This document shows positions 19,433-29,300 of a stretch of DNA of 64,000 nt, piece by piece (within the stretch, counting starts at the first letter, position 1; each line of letters begins with the position of its first letter). The position numbers were made by a program, and so were the translations under genes. The DNA lies in NCBI RefSeq assembly GCF_012184415.1, contig NZ_VTOX01000006.1, forward strand, positions 124,001-188,000, written 5' to 3'. The notes below the pieces were generated by a model. That model had not been told where the DNA came from. It saw only the letters and a program-made list of their open reading frames with translations, and made no database searches. Source of the DNA: Ramlibacter lithotrophicus (GTDB lineage: Bacteria; Pseudomonadota; Gammaproteobacteria; Burkholderiales; Burkholderiaceae_C).

Positions 19433-20865
19433 CCAGGACGCCGCGCCTGTGGCCTGGCCGTCACCGCGGCTCCCTGGCGGTGCGGCTTGCCATCGCCAGC
19501 GCCCTGTTCGGACTGGTGGTCGCTGCCGGCGCAATGCTCGTCGGCGTCTGGACGCTCCTGAATCAGCTGGACGAGCGTGCGGCGGTGCAGGTGCAAGGGC
19601 GGCGCGAACTGCTGGTGCACGTGCTGGCCAGCCTGCCTTCGCTGGCGGCGGTGCCCGAATCGCAATCGCGCTTCGACGAGCTGTTCTTCGGCCACGACGA
19701 CCTGCACCTTGCCCTGGTCGAGCGCCGCAGCGATCGCCTGCTGTTGACTTCTTCCGAGGTGGCGACGCACTCGCTCACCGCCCTCGGCCACGCCGCCGCC
19801 GAAGCCGACATCGTGCACTCGTGGATCACGCCGGACAATGTCCGTTTCAGCGGCCTCCACGGGACCGCGCTGGTCGGGGACGGCGGCGAAGTGGAGTTCT
19901 TCCTGTCCGTCGATCGCCGCCACGACGCAGCCCTGCTGGCAGGCTTCGTCAAGTCCACCTTGCTGGCACTGCCGCTGCTGCTGCTGCTGGTGGCCCTCGG
20001 CGCCGGCCTGGTGGCGCGCATGGGGCTGGCGCCGCTGCGTCGGCTGAACAAGGTCGCCGCGTCCATCGGCACCAGGTCCCTGAACCAGCGCCTGACCGTC
20101 GACGGCCTGCCGGCGGAGCTTGCCGACGTGGCGCTGGAGTTCAACCGGATGCTGCAACGCATCGACGACGGCTACCGCCAGTTGCAGGACTTCGCCGGCG
20201 ATCTCGCCCACGAGATGCGCACGCCCGTGGCGACGCTGGTCGGACGCACGCAGGTCGCGCTCTCGCACGGGCGCAGCGCCGACGAACTGCGCGAGGTGCT
20301 CGAAGGCAACGGCGACGAACTGGAGCGTCTCGCGCGGCTGATCTCCGACATGCTGTTCCTGGCGCAGGCCGATCATGAGACGGTCAAGATCCAGCCGGAG
20401 CCGGTGGACCTCGCCGCCGAGTCGCAGCGCGTGGCCGAATACATCGGCGTGGTCGCCGAAGAGAAGAACGTGGCTCTGCAGGTCCAGGGCAGCGCGCCGG
20501 CCATCGCGGCGGACCGCCTGCTGGTGCAGCGCGCGATCACGAACCTGCTGTCGAACGCCGTGCGGCATGCCAGCGCCGGCTCGCGCGTCGAGGTCGCCCT
20601 CGAGGCCGGCGCCGACGCGGTCACGCTTTCGGTCGCCAACCGCGGCGAGACGATCGCGCCGGAACACCTGGATCGCATCTTCGAGCGGTTCTGGCGCGGC
20701 GACACCGGCAGGGCCCGCCGCGAGGGCGGCACGGGGCTCGGGCTGGCGATCGTGCGCTCGATCATGAAGGCCCATGGCGGCAGCATCCGCGTGCAAAGCG
20801 GCGCTGGCCGGACCACGTTCACCCTGAAGTTTCCCCGCGCGCGCGCCGCTGCGGCTCGGTCCTGA
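19429..20865 (+). CDS. cusS: Heavy-metal sensor histidine kinase (CusS/CopS type)
   Basis: 478 residues, GTG start overlapping the regulator stop. TM1 is at ~20-45 and TM2 at ~170-195, with a ~120-residue periplasmic sensor between them. HAMP follows (GLAPLRRLNKVAASIG), then the H-box DLAHEMRTPVATLVGRT, the N-box ITNLLSNAVRHA and GGTGLGLAIVRSIMKAHGG. The N-terminal family pattern (MTRTPRLWP) and gene context make it the copper/silver sensor partner of the adjacent regulator. Confidence 0.88.
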   Translation: MTRTPRLWPGRHRGSLAVRLAIASALFGLVVAAGAMLVGVWTLLNQLDERAAVQVQGRRELLVHVLASLPSLAAVPESQSRFDELFFGHDDLHLALVERRSDRLLLTSSEVATHSLTALGHAAAEADIVHSWITPDNVRFSGLHGTALVGDGGEVEFFLSVDRRHDAALLAGFVKSTLLALPLLLLLVALGAGLVARMGLAPLRRLNKVAASIGTRSLNQRLTVDGLPAELADVALEFNRMLQRIDDGYRQLQDFAGDLAHEMRTPVATLVGRTQVALSHGRSADELREVLEGNGDELERLARLISDMLFLAQADHETVKIQPEPVDLAAESQRVAEYIGVVAEEKNVALQVQGSAPAIAADRLLVQRAITNLLSNAVRHASAGSRVEVALEAGADAVTLSVANRGETIAPEHLDRIFERFWRGDTGRARREGGTGLGLAIVRSIMKAHGGSIRVQSGAGRTTFTLKFPRARAAAARS

Positions 20866-20978
20866 CCGGCCATGCGCTGGCGCATGTCGGGTGCCATGTC
20901 CTTCATGTGCTCCTGCATCAACGCCTGCTGCTCGGCGGCACCCTTGCCGGACATTTCCTTGCAGTCCATCTCGCACAT
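20866..20978 (-). pseudogene. Met/Cys-rich copper-peptide remnant (candidate)
   Basis: Minus-strand reading from the ATG at 20978 gives MCEMDCKEMSGKG followed by QQALMQEHMKDM and DMRQRMAGQD, a Met/Cys/His-rich helix like small proteins near copper ATPase genes. The frame has no stop and runs on antisense into the kinase gene as low-complexity residues. An in-frame upstream ATG at 21059 adds an Arg-rich, unlikely N-terminus. I read it as the 5' part of a small gene that lost its end, or an ORF whose stop was removed when the convergent kinase gene was joined here. It could also be chance. Confidence 0.35.
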
Positions 20979-21068
20979 CTTCGTGGCACGGCGCGCAGTG
21001 CCCCGCCTGATCTCCGCCCCGAGCCGTGAGGGCGGCCCGGCTTTCCGCGCCGCCTTCATTGCCGCGCT

Positions 21069-23288
21069 TCACCCCGCTGGCGCGGCAGCTCCGCGCAGCC
21101 GCAGTGCATTGGTCACCACCGACACCGAACTCAGGCTCATGGCCAGCGCGGCGATCATCGGCGACAGCAGCAGTCCGGTAAACGGGTAGAGCACGCCGGC
21201 CGCGAGCGGCACGCCCAGCGCGTTGTAGATGAACGCGAACCCGAGGTTCTGCCGCATGTTGCGCACGGCGTCCAGGGAAATCCGCCGCGCGCGTGCGATG
21301 CCGCGCAAGTCGCCGCGCACCAGCGTCAGGTGAGCGCTGTTGATCGCGACGTCGGTTCCGGTGCCCATCGCGATGCCGACGTTGGCCTTGGCCAGCGCCG
21401 GCGCGTCGTTGATGCCGTCGCCGGCCATGCCGACGATCCTGCCTTGCGCCTGCAGCCGCTCCACCAGGTCCAGCTTGTCGCGCGGCTTCACCTCGCCGTG
21501 CACTTCGGCTATGCCCAGGCGCGCGGCGACCGAGCGCGCGGTGGTGACGCCGTCGCCGGTGGCCATGATCACCTCGATCCCTGCCGCGCGCAGTTGCTCC
21601 ATGGCTTCCATGGTGCTGGCCTTCACCGGATCGGCCACGGCGAGCACTCCCGCCAGCCGCCCGTCGACGGCGAGATACATGGCGCTGGCGCCTTCGGAGC
21701 GCAGCGACTCGGCTCGCGTCGCCAGCGGCTGCCAGTCGACGCCCTCGCCTTCCATCAAGGCGGTGTTGCCGAGCGCCAGCGACCGGCCCTCGACGCGGCC
21801 GCGCACGCCGATGCCGCTCGCCGACTCGAAGCTTTCCGGCCTGGCCAACGCGAGCCCTGCCGAGCGGGCATGCGCGACGATGGCATGCGCCAGCGGATGC
21901 TCGCTGCCCTGGTCCAGGCTGGCCGCCAGGCGCAGCACCTCGTCCCCGGCGAAGCCCGGCGCGGGCGCCACGCTGTGGAAGGCCGGCTTGCCCTCGGTGA
22001 GGGTGCCGGTCTTGTCGACGATCAGCGTGTCCACCTTGCGCAGTCCCTCGATCGCCGCGGCGTCGCGGAACAGGATGCCCTGGGTGGCGGCGCGGCCAGT
22101 GGCCGCCATGATGGACATCGGCGTGGCCAGCCCGAGCGCGCACGGGCAGGCGATGATCAGCACCGCCACGGCGTTGATGAAGCCATAGACCCAGCTGGGC
22201 TGCGGTCCCCAGAGGCCCCACGCCGCGAGCGTCAGCACGGCGACCAGCACCACGGCCACGACGAAGTAGCCCGCCACCACGTCCGCCAGCCGCTGCATAG
22301 GCGCGCGGGAGCGTTGCGCCTGGGCCACCATCTGCACGATCTGCGAGAGCATGGTCTGCGCGCCGACCCGCTCCGAGCGCATGACGAGGCTGCCACTGGT
22401 GTTGATGGTGGCACCGATCACCTTGTCGCCGGGGCGCTTGCTCACCGGCAGCGGCTCGCCCGTCAGCATGGACTCGTCCACGGCGCTCTCGCCTTCCGTC
22501 ACCTCGCCGTCCACCGGCACTTTCTCGCCCGGCCGGATCCGCAGGACGTCGCCCGGATGGACATGGGCGATCGGCACGTCCTCCTCGGCGCCGTCGGCGG
22601 CGATGCGGCGTGCCGTCTTCGGCGCGAGCCCCAGCAGCGACTTGATCGCGGCAGAGGTCTGAGAGCGGGCCTTCAGCTCCAGGATCTGCCCCAGGAGCGT
22701 CAGCGAGACGATCACGGCCGCCGCCTCGAAATAGACGCCGATCCGTCCACCGTGACCGCGGAAACTGTCCGGAAACGCGCCGGGTACGAGGGTCGCGAGC
22801 ACGCTGTAGGCGAAGGCGGCGAACACGCCCAGGCCGATCAGCGTCCACATGTTGGGGCTGCGCCGGCGCACCGAGCGCCAGCCGCGCACGAAGAAGGGCC
22901 AGCCGGCCCACAGCACCACCGGCGTCGTGAGCACGAGTTCCAGCCAGCTTTGCCCCGGCAGGCCGCCTTCGCGCCAGCGCACGGCGAACATCGCGATCAG
23001 CGTCGCGACCACCGTGAGCGGCAATGTCCACCAGAAGCGGAGGCGGAAGTCCTTCAGCTCGGGGTCCTCGCCTTCGTCCAGCGCCGATAGCACCGGCTCC
23101 AGCGTCATGCCGCATTTCGGGCAGTTGCCGGGCGCCGGCTGGCGGATCTCCGGATGCATAGGGCAGGTGTAGACGGTCCCCTCCGCGGCCGGCTGCGCGT
23201 CCGGCCGCGGCACGGCCTGGGCCGGCGAAGGGTGGTGGTGCGCCTGCGTATGCTCGCCGTGGTGCTGGTGCGCCTGCGGTGTCGTCAT
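21069..23288 (-). CDS. copA: Copper-translocating P1B-type ATPase (CopA-like)
   Basis: 739 residues. The His-rich N-terminus ([14 protein letters not shown]) is followed by a heavy-metal-binding YTCPMHPEI...CPKCGM module at ~40-65 instead of the classical CxxC ferredoxin-like domain. Eight TM helices are expected. The transport motif [12 protein letters not shown] is at ~380, phosphorylation site DKTGTLTEG at ~423, HP motif HPLAHAI, and hinge [10 protein letters not shown] near 620. These define a Cu(I) exporter of the CopA/SilP group in the inner membrane. The start overlaps the DUF2933 stop (ATGA), and a CusR-type box lies upstream of the pair. Confidence 0.93.
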   Translation of the reverse strand: MTTPQAHQHHGEHTQAHHHPSPAQAVPRPDAQPAAEGTVYTCPMHPEIRQPAPGNCPKCGMTLEPVLSALDEGEDPELKDFRLRFWWTLPLTVVATLIAMFAVRWREGGLPGQSWLELVLTTPVVLWAGWPFFVRGWRSVRRRSPNMWTLIGLGVFAAFAYSVLATLVPGAFPDSFRGHGGRIGVYFEAAAVIVSLTLLGQILELKARSQTSAAIKSLLGLAPKTARRIAADGAEEDVPIAHVHPGDVLRIRPGEKVPVDGEVTEGESAVDESMLTGEPLPVSKRPGDKVIGATINTSGSLVMRSERVGAQTMLSQIVQMVAQAQRSRAPMQRLADVVAGYFVVAVVLVAVLTLAAWGLWGPQPSWVYGFINAVAVLIIACPCALGLATPMSIMAATGRAATQGILFRDAAAIEGLRKVDTLIVDKTGTLTEGKPAFHSVAPAPGFAGDEVLRLAASLDQGSEHPLAHAIVAHARSAGLALARPESFESASGIGVRGRVEGRSLALGNTALMEGEGVDWQPLATRAESLRSEGASAMYLAVDGRLAGVLAVADPVKASTMEAMEQLRAAGIEVIMATGDGVTTARSVAARLGIAEVHGEVKPRDKLDLVERLQAQGRIVGMAGDGINDAPALAKANVGIAMGTGTDVAINSAHLTLVRGDLRGIARARRISLDAVRNMRQNLGFAFIYNALGVPLAAGVLYPFTGLLLSPMIAALAMSLSSVSVVTNALRLRGAAAPAG

Positions 23289-23554
23289 CCTGTCGTGCTC
23301 CGGCTGTCGTCGATGTGGTCATGGCCGCGCTCGTCGCGTCCGTCCGGCCGGCGGTGCGAGCCATGGCGGTGGCCCAGCAGGTGCATCAGAGGGCACGCGA
23401 GCAGCAGCAGGAATGGCCAGACCTCGCCCAGGTGGGCGCTGTGGCGCCACACCAGCCACACCACCGCGGCGGCGAGGCCCAGCCACAGCAGCCACTGCTT
23501 GACCCGCGCAATGACGGCTTTGCGGTCGGCGCCGTCGGACGGGAGGCGTGTCAT
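23285..23554 (-). CDS. DUF2933 small membrane protein
   Basis: 89 residues from the ATG at 23554 with AGGAG upstream. Two hydrophobic stretches ([16 protein letters not shown] and [17 protein letters not shown]) are followed by the DUF2933 hallmark C-terminal His cluster (GHRHGSH) and a charged His/Asp/Arg tail. DUF2933 proteins commonly sit beside copper P-type ATPases and are thought to handle metal at the membrane; no biochemical function is established. It is the first gene of the copA unit. Confidence 0.82.
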   Translation of the reverse strand: MTRLPSDGADRKAVIARVKQWLLWLGLAAAVVWLVWRHSAHLGEVWPFLLLLACPLMHLLGHRHGSHRRPDGRDERGHDHIDDSRSTTG

Positions 23555-23598
23555 GGCGATCTCCTGGCGGGCGCGCCATGCAGCGCGTCCTCCAGGGA

Positions 23599-23604
23599 AT
23601 CCTA
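23599..23604 (-). promoter_or_regulatory. Candidate -10 element of the DUF2933-copA operon
   Basis: TAGGAT on the minus strand lies 45 bases before the DUF2933 ATG and 26 bases downstream of the CusR-type box, a spacing consistent with an activator upstream of RNA polymerase. There is no good -35, as expected for an activator-dependent promoter. Confidence 0.4.
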
Positions 23605-23630
23605 GGCGAAGGGCCGCCGCGCCGGAGCCA

Positions 23631-23648
23631 GATGACGAAATTGTCATC
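23631..23648 (-). promoter_or_regulatory. CusR/CopR-type operator box
   Basis: GATGACGAAATTGTCATC is a near-perfect dyad (GATGAC/GTCATC arms, AATT core). It closely resembles the E. coli CusR and Pseudomonas CopR box (ATGACAAnnTTGTCAT). It sits ~80 bases upstream of DUF2933-copA, and the likely regulator is the CusR homologue at 18755. Confidence 0.75.
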
Positions 23649-23704
23649 GGCAGGTCAGCTCGGCGCCGCGGGCGTTTTCTACAGTCGCCCCGTGGGCTTC
23701 CTCA

Positions 23705-23723
23705 AGCCCGGCTCCGCCGGGCT
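23705..23723 (-). terminator. Hairpin downstream of the DUF305 gene
   Basis: AGCCCGGC and GCCGGGCT form a perfect 8-bp stem around a 3-base loop, 34 bases past the DUF305 stop. No T-run follows, so a terminator role is tentative. Confidence 0.4.
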
Positions 23724-23756
23724 CGCTCGTGCCGGGGTGCCGCCAGCCGCAGATCC

Positions 23757-24239
23757 TCACCGTTGCCGGTCCAGCCGCGCGCGGATCGCATCCATCTGCC
23801 TGATCTCCTCGCGCTGGGCGCGAGCGATTTCGCCGCACAGCTTCACCAGCTCCGGGTCACTTAGCCGGGCCTCGCGGCACATGAGGATCGCGCCGGAGTG
23901 GTGCGGAATCATCGATGCGATGAACTGCCCGTCGCCCACGGACGCCTGCGTCCGGGTGCCGCCGAACGCCGCGGCGAACAGGAGCACCAAGCCGGCGTAC
24001 AGCGCCACGTTCAGGGACTTGTTGCGGTACATGCCGCCCATGGTGGCCAGCATGATGATCCCCATCGGCGCCACCATGGTCAGCGCCATGTAGAGCATGT
24101 TGATGTTGTTCCGGAAATCGCGCCAGCCGTCGATCATCGAGAACATCACCAGGTACATCGCGGCCAGGCTGAGCAGCATGTTCAAGGCGAACATGCCATA
24201 GGGATGCCTGGCGTGGTGCTGCATGGGTTCTTCTTTCAC
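23757..24239 (-). CDS. DUF305-containing membrane protein
   Basis: 160 residues from a GTG at 24239 that has AAGGA eight bases upstream; the ATG at 24224 (MQHHARHPYGMF) is an alternative with a weaker site. Three hydrophobic segments come first (MLLSLAAMYLVMFSMI, MLYMALTMVAPMGIIMLATMGG, VALYAGLVLLFAAAFGG). A truncated DUF305 segment follows with the typical FIASMIPHHSGAILMCREA, whose paired His and Met/Cys suggest metal binding. DUF305 proteins often accompany copper genes. It is transcribed away from the ttr genes. Confidence 0.8.
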   Translation of the reverse strand: MKEEPMQHHARHPYGMFALNMLLSLAAMYLVMFSMIDGWRDFRNNINMLYMALTMVAPMGIIMLATMGGMYRNKSLNVALYAGLVLLFAAAFGGTRTQASVGDGQFIASMIPHHSGAILMCREARLSDPELVKLCGEIARAQREEIRQMDAIRARLDRQR

Positions 24240-24402
24240 GATGGAGGTCCTTTCGCTGGGGGTGCCGGCTCGTACGCCCGCGCAGCGGCCGGCGAATCGA
24301 CAAGACAAGGCTCCTGATCCTGCGCAAGACCGGCGCCGCCGCATGCCGGACTGTCCCTCGTCGCGGTGCAGGACCCGGCGCTTGCGGCAGTGCAGCGCCC
24401 CC

Positions 24403-24424
24403 GGATAGGGATCTTTCCCTATCC
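24403..24424 (+). promoter_or_regulatory. Perfect inverted repeat upstream of ttrB (candidate operator)
   Basis: GGATAGGGA and TCCCTATCC are perfect 9-bp arms separated by TCTT, 75 bases before the ttrB ATG. The AT-richer position in an otherwise GC-rich region suggests a regulator site, and TtrR is the obvious candidate. It could also form an mRNA hairpin for the divergent transcript. Confidence 0.45.
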
Positions 24425-24436
24425 CGATCGCTTCTT

Positions 24437-24448
24437 ATGACAATTTCG
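24437..24448 (+). promoter_or_regulatory. CusR-box-like element in front of ttrB
   Basis: ATGACAATTTCG is identical over 12 bases to one strand of the copA operator (ATGACAATTTCGTCAT), but the remaining arm reads CCGC, so only half of the dyad is intact. It may be a degenerate CusR site or chance similarity. Confidence 0.35.
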
Positions 24449-24498
24449 CCGCTGTGGGCCCGGTCCTAAGCTCGTCTTCACTCATACGGAGCCTTGCG

Positions 24499-25236
24499 AT
24501 GAAAGACCAACCACTGCCCAGCCGCCGCATGTTCCTGGCGGCGTTGCCGGTCGTGACCGCGGGCCTGGCGGCCTCGCCGCCGGCACGCGCCGCAGGCGGT
24601 GTCCAGCCGCGCTGGGGCATGCTGATCGACACCCGGCGTTGCATCGGTTGCCAGGCCTGCACGATCGGCTGCTCGATGGAGAACGCGCTGCCCATCGGGC
24701 AGTTCCGCACCACCGTCGCCACCTACGCCGTCACCAATGGCTACGGCCGCACCGGCGTCGCCATGGTGCCCCGCACCTGCAACCACTGCGACGAGCCGCC
24801 GTGCATCCCGGTCTGCCCCGTGGGCGCCACCTACAAGCGCGACGACGGCGTGGTGCTGGTCGACGGCGACAAGTGCGTCGGCTGCGCGTACTGCACGCAA
24901 GCCTGTCCGTACGAAGCGCGCTTCATCAACCACGAGACCGGCAAGGCCGACAAGTGCACTTTCTGCAGCCACCGGGTGGATGCCGGCCTGCTGCCGGCCT
25001 GCGTCGAAACCTGCGTCGGCGGCGCCCGGGTGTTCGGCGACCTGAACGACGCCAACAGCGAGATCAGCCGCCGCATCAAGGCCGCCGCGGGCCGCACCAG
25101 CGTGCTCAAGCCGGAGGCGAACAGCAAGCCCAACGTCTTCTACATCGGCCTGGACAGCGAACTGGACGGTCGCGTCGAAGGCGAATCCGCCGCCGAGATG
25201 ATGTGGCGGCCCGGCCAGACCACCCACGGAGCATGA
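24499..25236 (+). CDS. ttrB: Tetrathionate reductase iron-sulfur subunit TtrB
   Basis: 245 residues (Salmonella TtrB ~250). The N-terminus SRRMFLAALPVVTAG is a twin-arginine signal, placing it in the periplasm. Four Cys clusters bind four [4Fe-4S] centres: CIGCQACTIGC, CNHCDEPPCIPVCP, CVGCAYCTQACP and a later CTFC...CVETC set. This DmsB/PhsB-type ferredoxin subunit passes electrons from the membrane subunit to the catalytic one. ttrC and ttrA follow and ttrSR lie beyond, which makes the ttr assignment firm relative to other Psr-like reductases. Confidence 0.9.
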   Translation: MKDQPLPSRRMFLAALPVVTAGLAASPPARAAGGVQPRWGMLIDTRRCIGCQACTIGCSMENALPIGQFRTTVATYAVTNGYGRTGVAMVPRTCNHCDEPPCIPVCPVGATYKRDDGVVLVDGDKCVGCAYCTQACPYEARFINHETGKADKCTFCSHRVDAGLLPACVETCVGGARVFGDLNDANSEISRRIKAAAGRTSVLKPEANSKPNVFYIGLDSELDGRVEGESAAEMMWRPGQTTHGA

Positions 25237-25238
25237 CC

Positions 25239-26315
25239 ATGAACAGCACCGTTGAAATCCTCGGCTTCGCCCGCGAGGCTTCCTGGCTGCCCTGGGCGGT
25301 CCAGTACTTCTTCCTGGTGGGCATCTCCGCCGCCGGGTTTTTCCTGTCCGTCCCGGGCCTGGTCTTCGGCCGCGCGCGCTGGTCGGCCGTTTCGCGGCAG
25401 GCGCTGCTGGTGGCCCTGGTCTGCGGGCTCACCGCGCCGGTCGCGCTCCTGTCCGACCTGCACCAGCCGGGACGATTCCTCAACTTCTACCTGCACCCGA
25501 ATCTGCGGTCGTGGATGGCCTGGGGCTCGTTCTTCATTCCCTTGTACCTGGGCGGCCTGCTGCTGTACGCGTGGCTGTGCCTGCGGCCGCAACTGGCGGC
25601 GCTGGCGCAGTCCGAGTCCGGCACGCGCCTCGCTGCGGTGTACCGCGCGCTCGCCTACGGCGGCCATGACAACCGGGCGGCAGTGAAGCTCGCCGCCTTG
25701 GTCACCGCGATCGGCGCCGTGCTGATCCTGCTGTACACGGGCATGGAAGTGATGGTGGTGCATGCCCGTGCGCTGTGGAACACGCCGTTGCTGCCGCTGC
25801 TGCTGGCGACGACGGCTTTCACGGGTGGGCTGGGCATGACGGCACTCTTCGCGGCGATCACGCGCCAGGACGCTGCGGCGCCCCTGCTCAACCGGGGGAT
25901 CGCGCTCACGCAGTGGCTGCTGCTCGCGCTGCTGGCCGGGTGGCTGGTCTCCGGCCTCTCCGGCATCTCGCCGGCGGCCGCCGAGGCGCTGGCCGCGGTT
26001 CGCGGTTCCGCCGGCTGGGCGATGACCTTCGCCTGGCTGCTGGCGGCCACGCTCCTGACGATCTGGGTTGCGCAGCGCCGGCCGCACTCGCTGGTGCTCG
26101 TAGCTCTGCTCGCGCTGCACGGCGCCTGGGCCTTCCGCTGGATCCTGTTGATGGGCGGCCAGGCGATTCCCAAGATGGGCAGCGCCTTCCACCCCTATTC
26201 GCTCACGCTGACGCGGGACGGCCTGCTCGGCATCGTCGGCACCACCGGCCTGTTCCTCGCCGTCTACATCGTCCTCACCAGCTTCATTCCGTGGAATGAG
26301 CCGGCCAGGGCGTAA
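25239..26315 (+). CDS. ttrC: Tetrathionate reductase membrane subunit TtrC (NrfD/PsrC type)
   Basis: 358 residues. I choose the ATG at 25239 because GGAG lies seven bases upstream; the ATG at 25233 overlaps the ttrB stop but is too close to the site. Eight to nine TM helices are seen, beginning with VQYFFLVGISAAGFFLSVPG, and with SDLHQPGRFLNFYLHP, the NrfD/PsrC family stretch between helices. It oxidises quinol and delivers electrons to TtrB. The gene order B-C-A matches Salmonella. Confidence 0.88.
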   Translation: MNSTVEILGFAREASWLPWAVQYFFLVGISAAGFFLSVPGLVFGRARWSAVSRQALLVALVCGLTAPVALLSDLHQPGRFLNFYLHPNLRSWMAWGSFFIPLYLGGLLLYAWLCLRPQLAALAQSESGTRLAAVYRALAYGGHDNRAAVKLAALVTAIGAVLILLYTGMEVMVVHARALWNTPLLPLLLATTAFTGGLGMTALFAAITRQDAAAPLLNRGIALTQWLLLALLAGWLVSGLSGISPAAAEALAAVRGSAGWAMTFAWLLAATLLTIWVAQRRPHSLVLVALLALHGAWAFRWILLMGGQAIPKMGSAFHPYSLTLTRDGLLGIVGTTGLFLAVYIVLTSFIPWNEPARA

Positions 26316-26327
26316 AGGAGTCCAGTC

Positions 26328-29300
26328 ATGAAGATCAGCAGACGTCGCCAGGTGCTCGCCGTCGGAGGCGTCGCCGCCTTCGCCGCCGGGTTCTCGGAAA
26401 CCGCGGGCCGCATGGTCGGCAAGCTCATGGGGCAGGACAAGCCCAAACACAAGACCGCCGGCAATGCGCCCGCGCCCGAGTTCACCGTGGACCGCAACGG
26501 GCACGTCGCCGTGAACACGGCGCAGCAGGTGAGTTACACCACCTGCCTGGGTTGCACCACGATGTGCGGCGTGCGGGTGCGCACCGACCGCGCCACCGGC
26601 AAGGTGCTGCGCGTGGCCGGCAATCCGTACAGCCCGCTGTCGACCGACCCGCACCTGCCGATGAAGGCCAGCGTGCGCGAGAGCTTCGCCGCGATCTCCG
26701 CCTTCGAGGGCAAGGGCCTCGCCGGCCGTTCGACCGCCTGCGGCCGCGGCAACGCGGTGGCGCAGCAGATCGACTCCCCGTACCGCGTGCTGACGCCGCT
26801 CAAGCGCGTCGGGCCGCGCAACGGCGGCAAATGGGAGCCGATTTCCTTCGAGCAACTGGTCAAAGAAGTCGTGGAAGGCGGCAACCTGTTCGGCGAAGGC
26901 CCGGTGGCCGGCCTGGCCGCGTTGCGTGACACGAAGACGCCGATCGACGCCGCCCAGCCCGAGTTCGGGCCGCGCGTGAACCAGGTCGCGGTGCTGTCCA
27001 GCGTCAACGACGGCCGCGAGAGCTTCGCGCGCCGCTTCTTCAACAAGTCCTACGGCACGATGAACTTCTTCGGCCACGGCTCCTACTGCGGCGGCGCCTA
27101 CCGCTCGGGATCGGCGGCGCTGTTCGGCGACCTGAAGGGCCTGCCGCATGCCAAGCCCGACTTCGCCAACGCCGAGTTCGTCCTGTTCGTCGGCACCGCG
27201 CCCGGGCAGGCCGGCAACCCGTTCAAGCGCCAGGGCACGCTGGTGGCCAAGGCCCGCACCGAAGGCAAGCTGTCCTATGTGGTCGTCGATCCGGTGCTCA
27301 CCCACGCCAGCAGCCGCGTGAGCGGCGACCGCGGCCGCTGGGTGCCGATCCGCCCCGGCACCGACGGGGCGATGGCGATGGCGATCATGCGCTGGATGTT
27401 CGAGAACGAGCGCATCGACGGCCGCTTCCTCTCCTTCCCCAACGCGGAACTCGCCAAGGCCAATGGCGAACCGTCCGTCTCCAACGCCACCCACCTCGTC
27501 ATCGTCGAAGCGAAGCATCCGCGCGAAGGCCGGATGTTGCGGGCGTCCGACCTCGGTGCGGCCGTGGCCGAGGACCAGCGCTACAAGGAAGGCGACGCCT
27601 TCGTGTGCCTCGACGAGGCCGGCAGGCCGGTGTTCCACGACAAGGCGACCGGCCCGGCCCAGCTGTTCGTCGACACCGTGCTGCAGGTCGGCGAGCAGCC
27701 CCTGCGAGTCAAGTCGTCCCTGCAACTGCTGAAGGAAGAAGCGCTGCGGCTGGACCTGGCCGCCTACTCGCAAGCCTGCGGCATCGACGTCGCGACGCTG
27801 GAAGGCCTGGCGCGCGAACTCACGGCGCACGGCAAGAAGGCGTCGGTGATCGCGCACGGCGGGATGATGAGCGGCAGCGGCTTCTACAACGCCTATGCGC
27901 TGATGACGATCAACGCGCTCCTGGGCAACCTCAACTGGAAGGGCGGCCTGGTCGCGAACGGCGGCGGCTTCAAGCCCGACGGCGAAGGGCCGCGCTACAA
28001 CCTCGACACGTTCCCGGGGATGGTCAAGCCGGGCGGCACGCCGATCGGGCGCAACGTGCCGTACGAAAAGACTTCCGAGTTCGCGGCGCGCAAGGTGCAA
28101 GGCAAGCCGTACCCGGCGAAGGCGCCGTGGTTCCCGAACGCGCCCGGCCTCACGACCGAGGCGCTGCCCGCCGCCGTGAACGGCTACCCGTACGGCCTGA
28201 AGGCGCTGGTCCTGTGGTCGTCGAATCCGATGTACGGCATTCCGGGGCTGCGCGAACGCATCGGCCGCGACCTGGCGGACCCGAAGAAGCTGCCGCTGAT
28301 CGTATCGGTCGATCCGTTCATCAACGAGAGCAACGCCTACGCGGACTACATCGTGCCGGACTCGCTGATGTACGAGAGCTGGGGCTGGGTGGCGCCGTGG
28401 AACGGCGTACCGACCAAGTCCATGGGCGCCCGCTGGCCGGTGGTCGAGCCGAAGGCGAGCAGGACGCCGGACGGCCAGCCGATCGGCATGGAGACATTCT
28501 TCATGGCGCTGGCCAAGGCGATGAAGCTGCCCGGGTTCGGCGCGGAAGCCCTCACCGACGCGGAAGGCAACAGCTATCCGCTGGAGCGGCCCGAGGACTG
28601 GTACCTGCGGGCCGGCGCCAACATCGCGTGGCTCGGCAAGGAGCCGGTTGCCGACGCGACCGAGGAGGACATCCTGCTGTCCGGCGTGCAGCGCATCGCC
28701 CCGGCGCTGCAGCGCACGCTCAAACCGGAGGAGGTCGCGAAGGTGGCGTTCCTGCTCACGCGCGGCGGCCGCTACCAGCCGGCGAAGGAGGCCTACGACG
28801 AAGAGAACGCCGAGTGGATGCGCAACCCGCTCAAGCAGATGTGCCATCTGTGGAACGAGAGCCTCGGCACGACGAAGAACAGCCTTTCGGGCAAGCGCAA
28901 CACCGGCTGCGCCACGTGGAAGGAAGCGACGTTCGCCGACGGCACGCCCATGCGCAAGCTGTACCCGGCGTCCGAGTGGCCGCTGGAACTGGTGAGCTAC
29001 AAGTCGGCGTTGCAGAACCCGTACTCGATCGGCGCGACGCGGCTGCTGGCGGTGCATCCGGAGAACCCGGTGCTGGTCCATCCGGACGACGCGAAGCGGC
29101 TGCGCCTCGAAATGGGTGACCTGGCCGAGATCGCGACGCCCAACGGCAGCGTGCGGGCGCGGATCATGGTGCACCCCGGCGTGATGCCGGGCGTCGCGGC
29201 CTTCGAGCACGGCTTCGGCCATCGCGAGCTCGGCGCCCGCGCCCACCGCATCGGCAGGGAGCGCCAACCCGAGGACGCGCGGCTCGCCGCGGGCGTGAAC

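Noticed and set aside
19405..23364. A very long minus-strand open frame across copA and cusS
   Set aside because: Composition is biased and the true copA frame on the same strand has all the P-type ATPase motifs.
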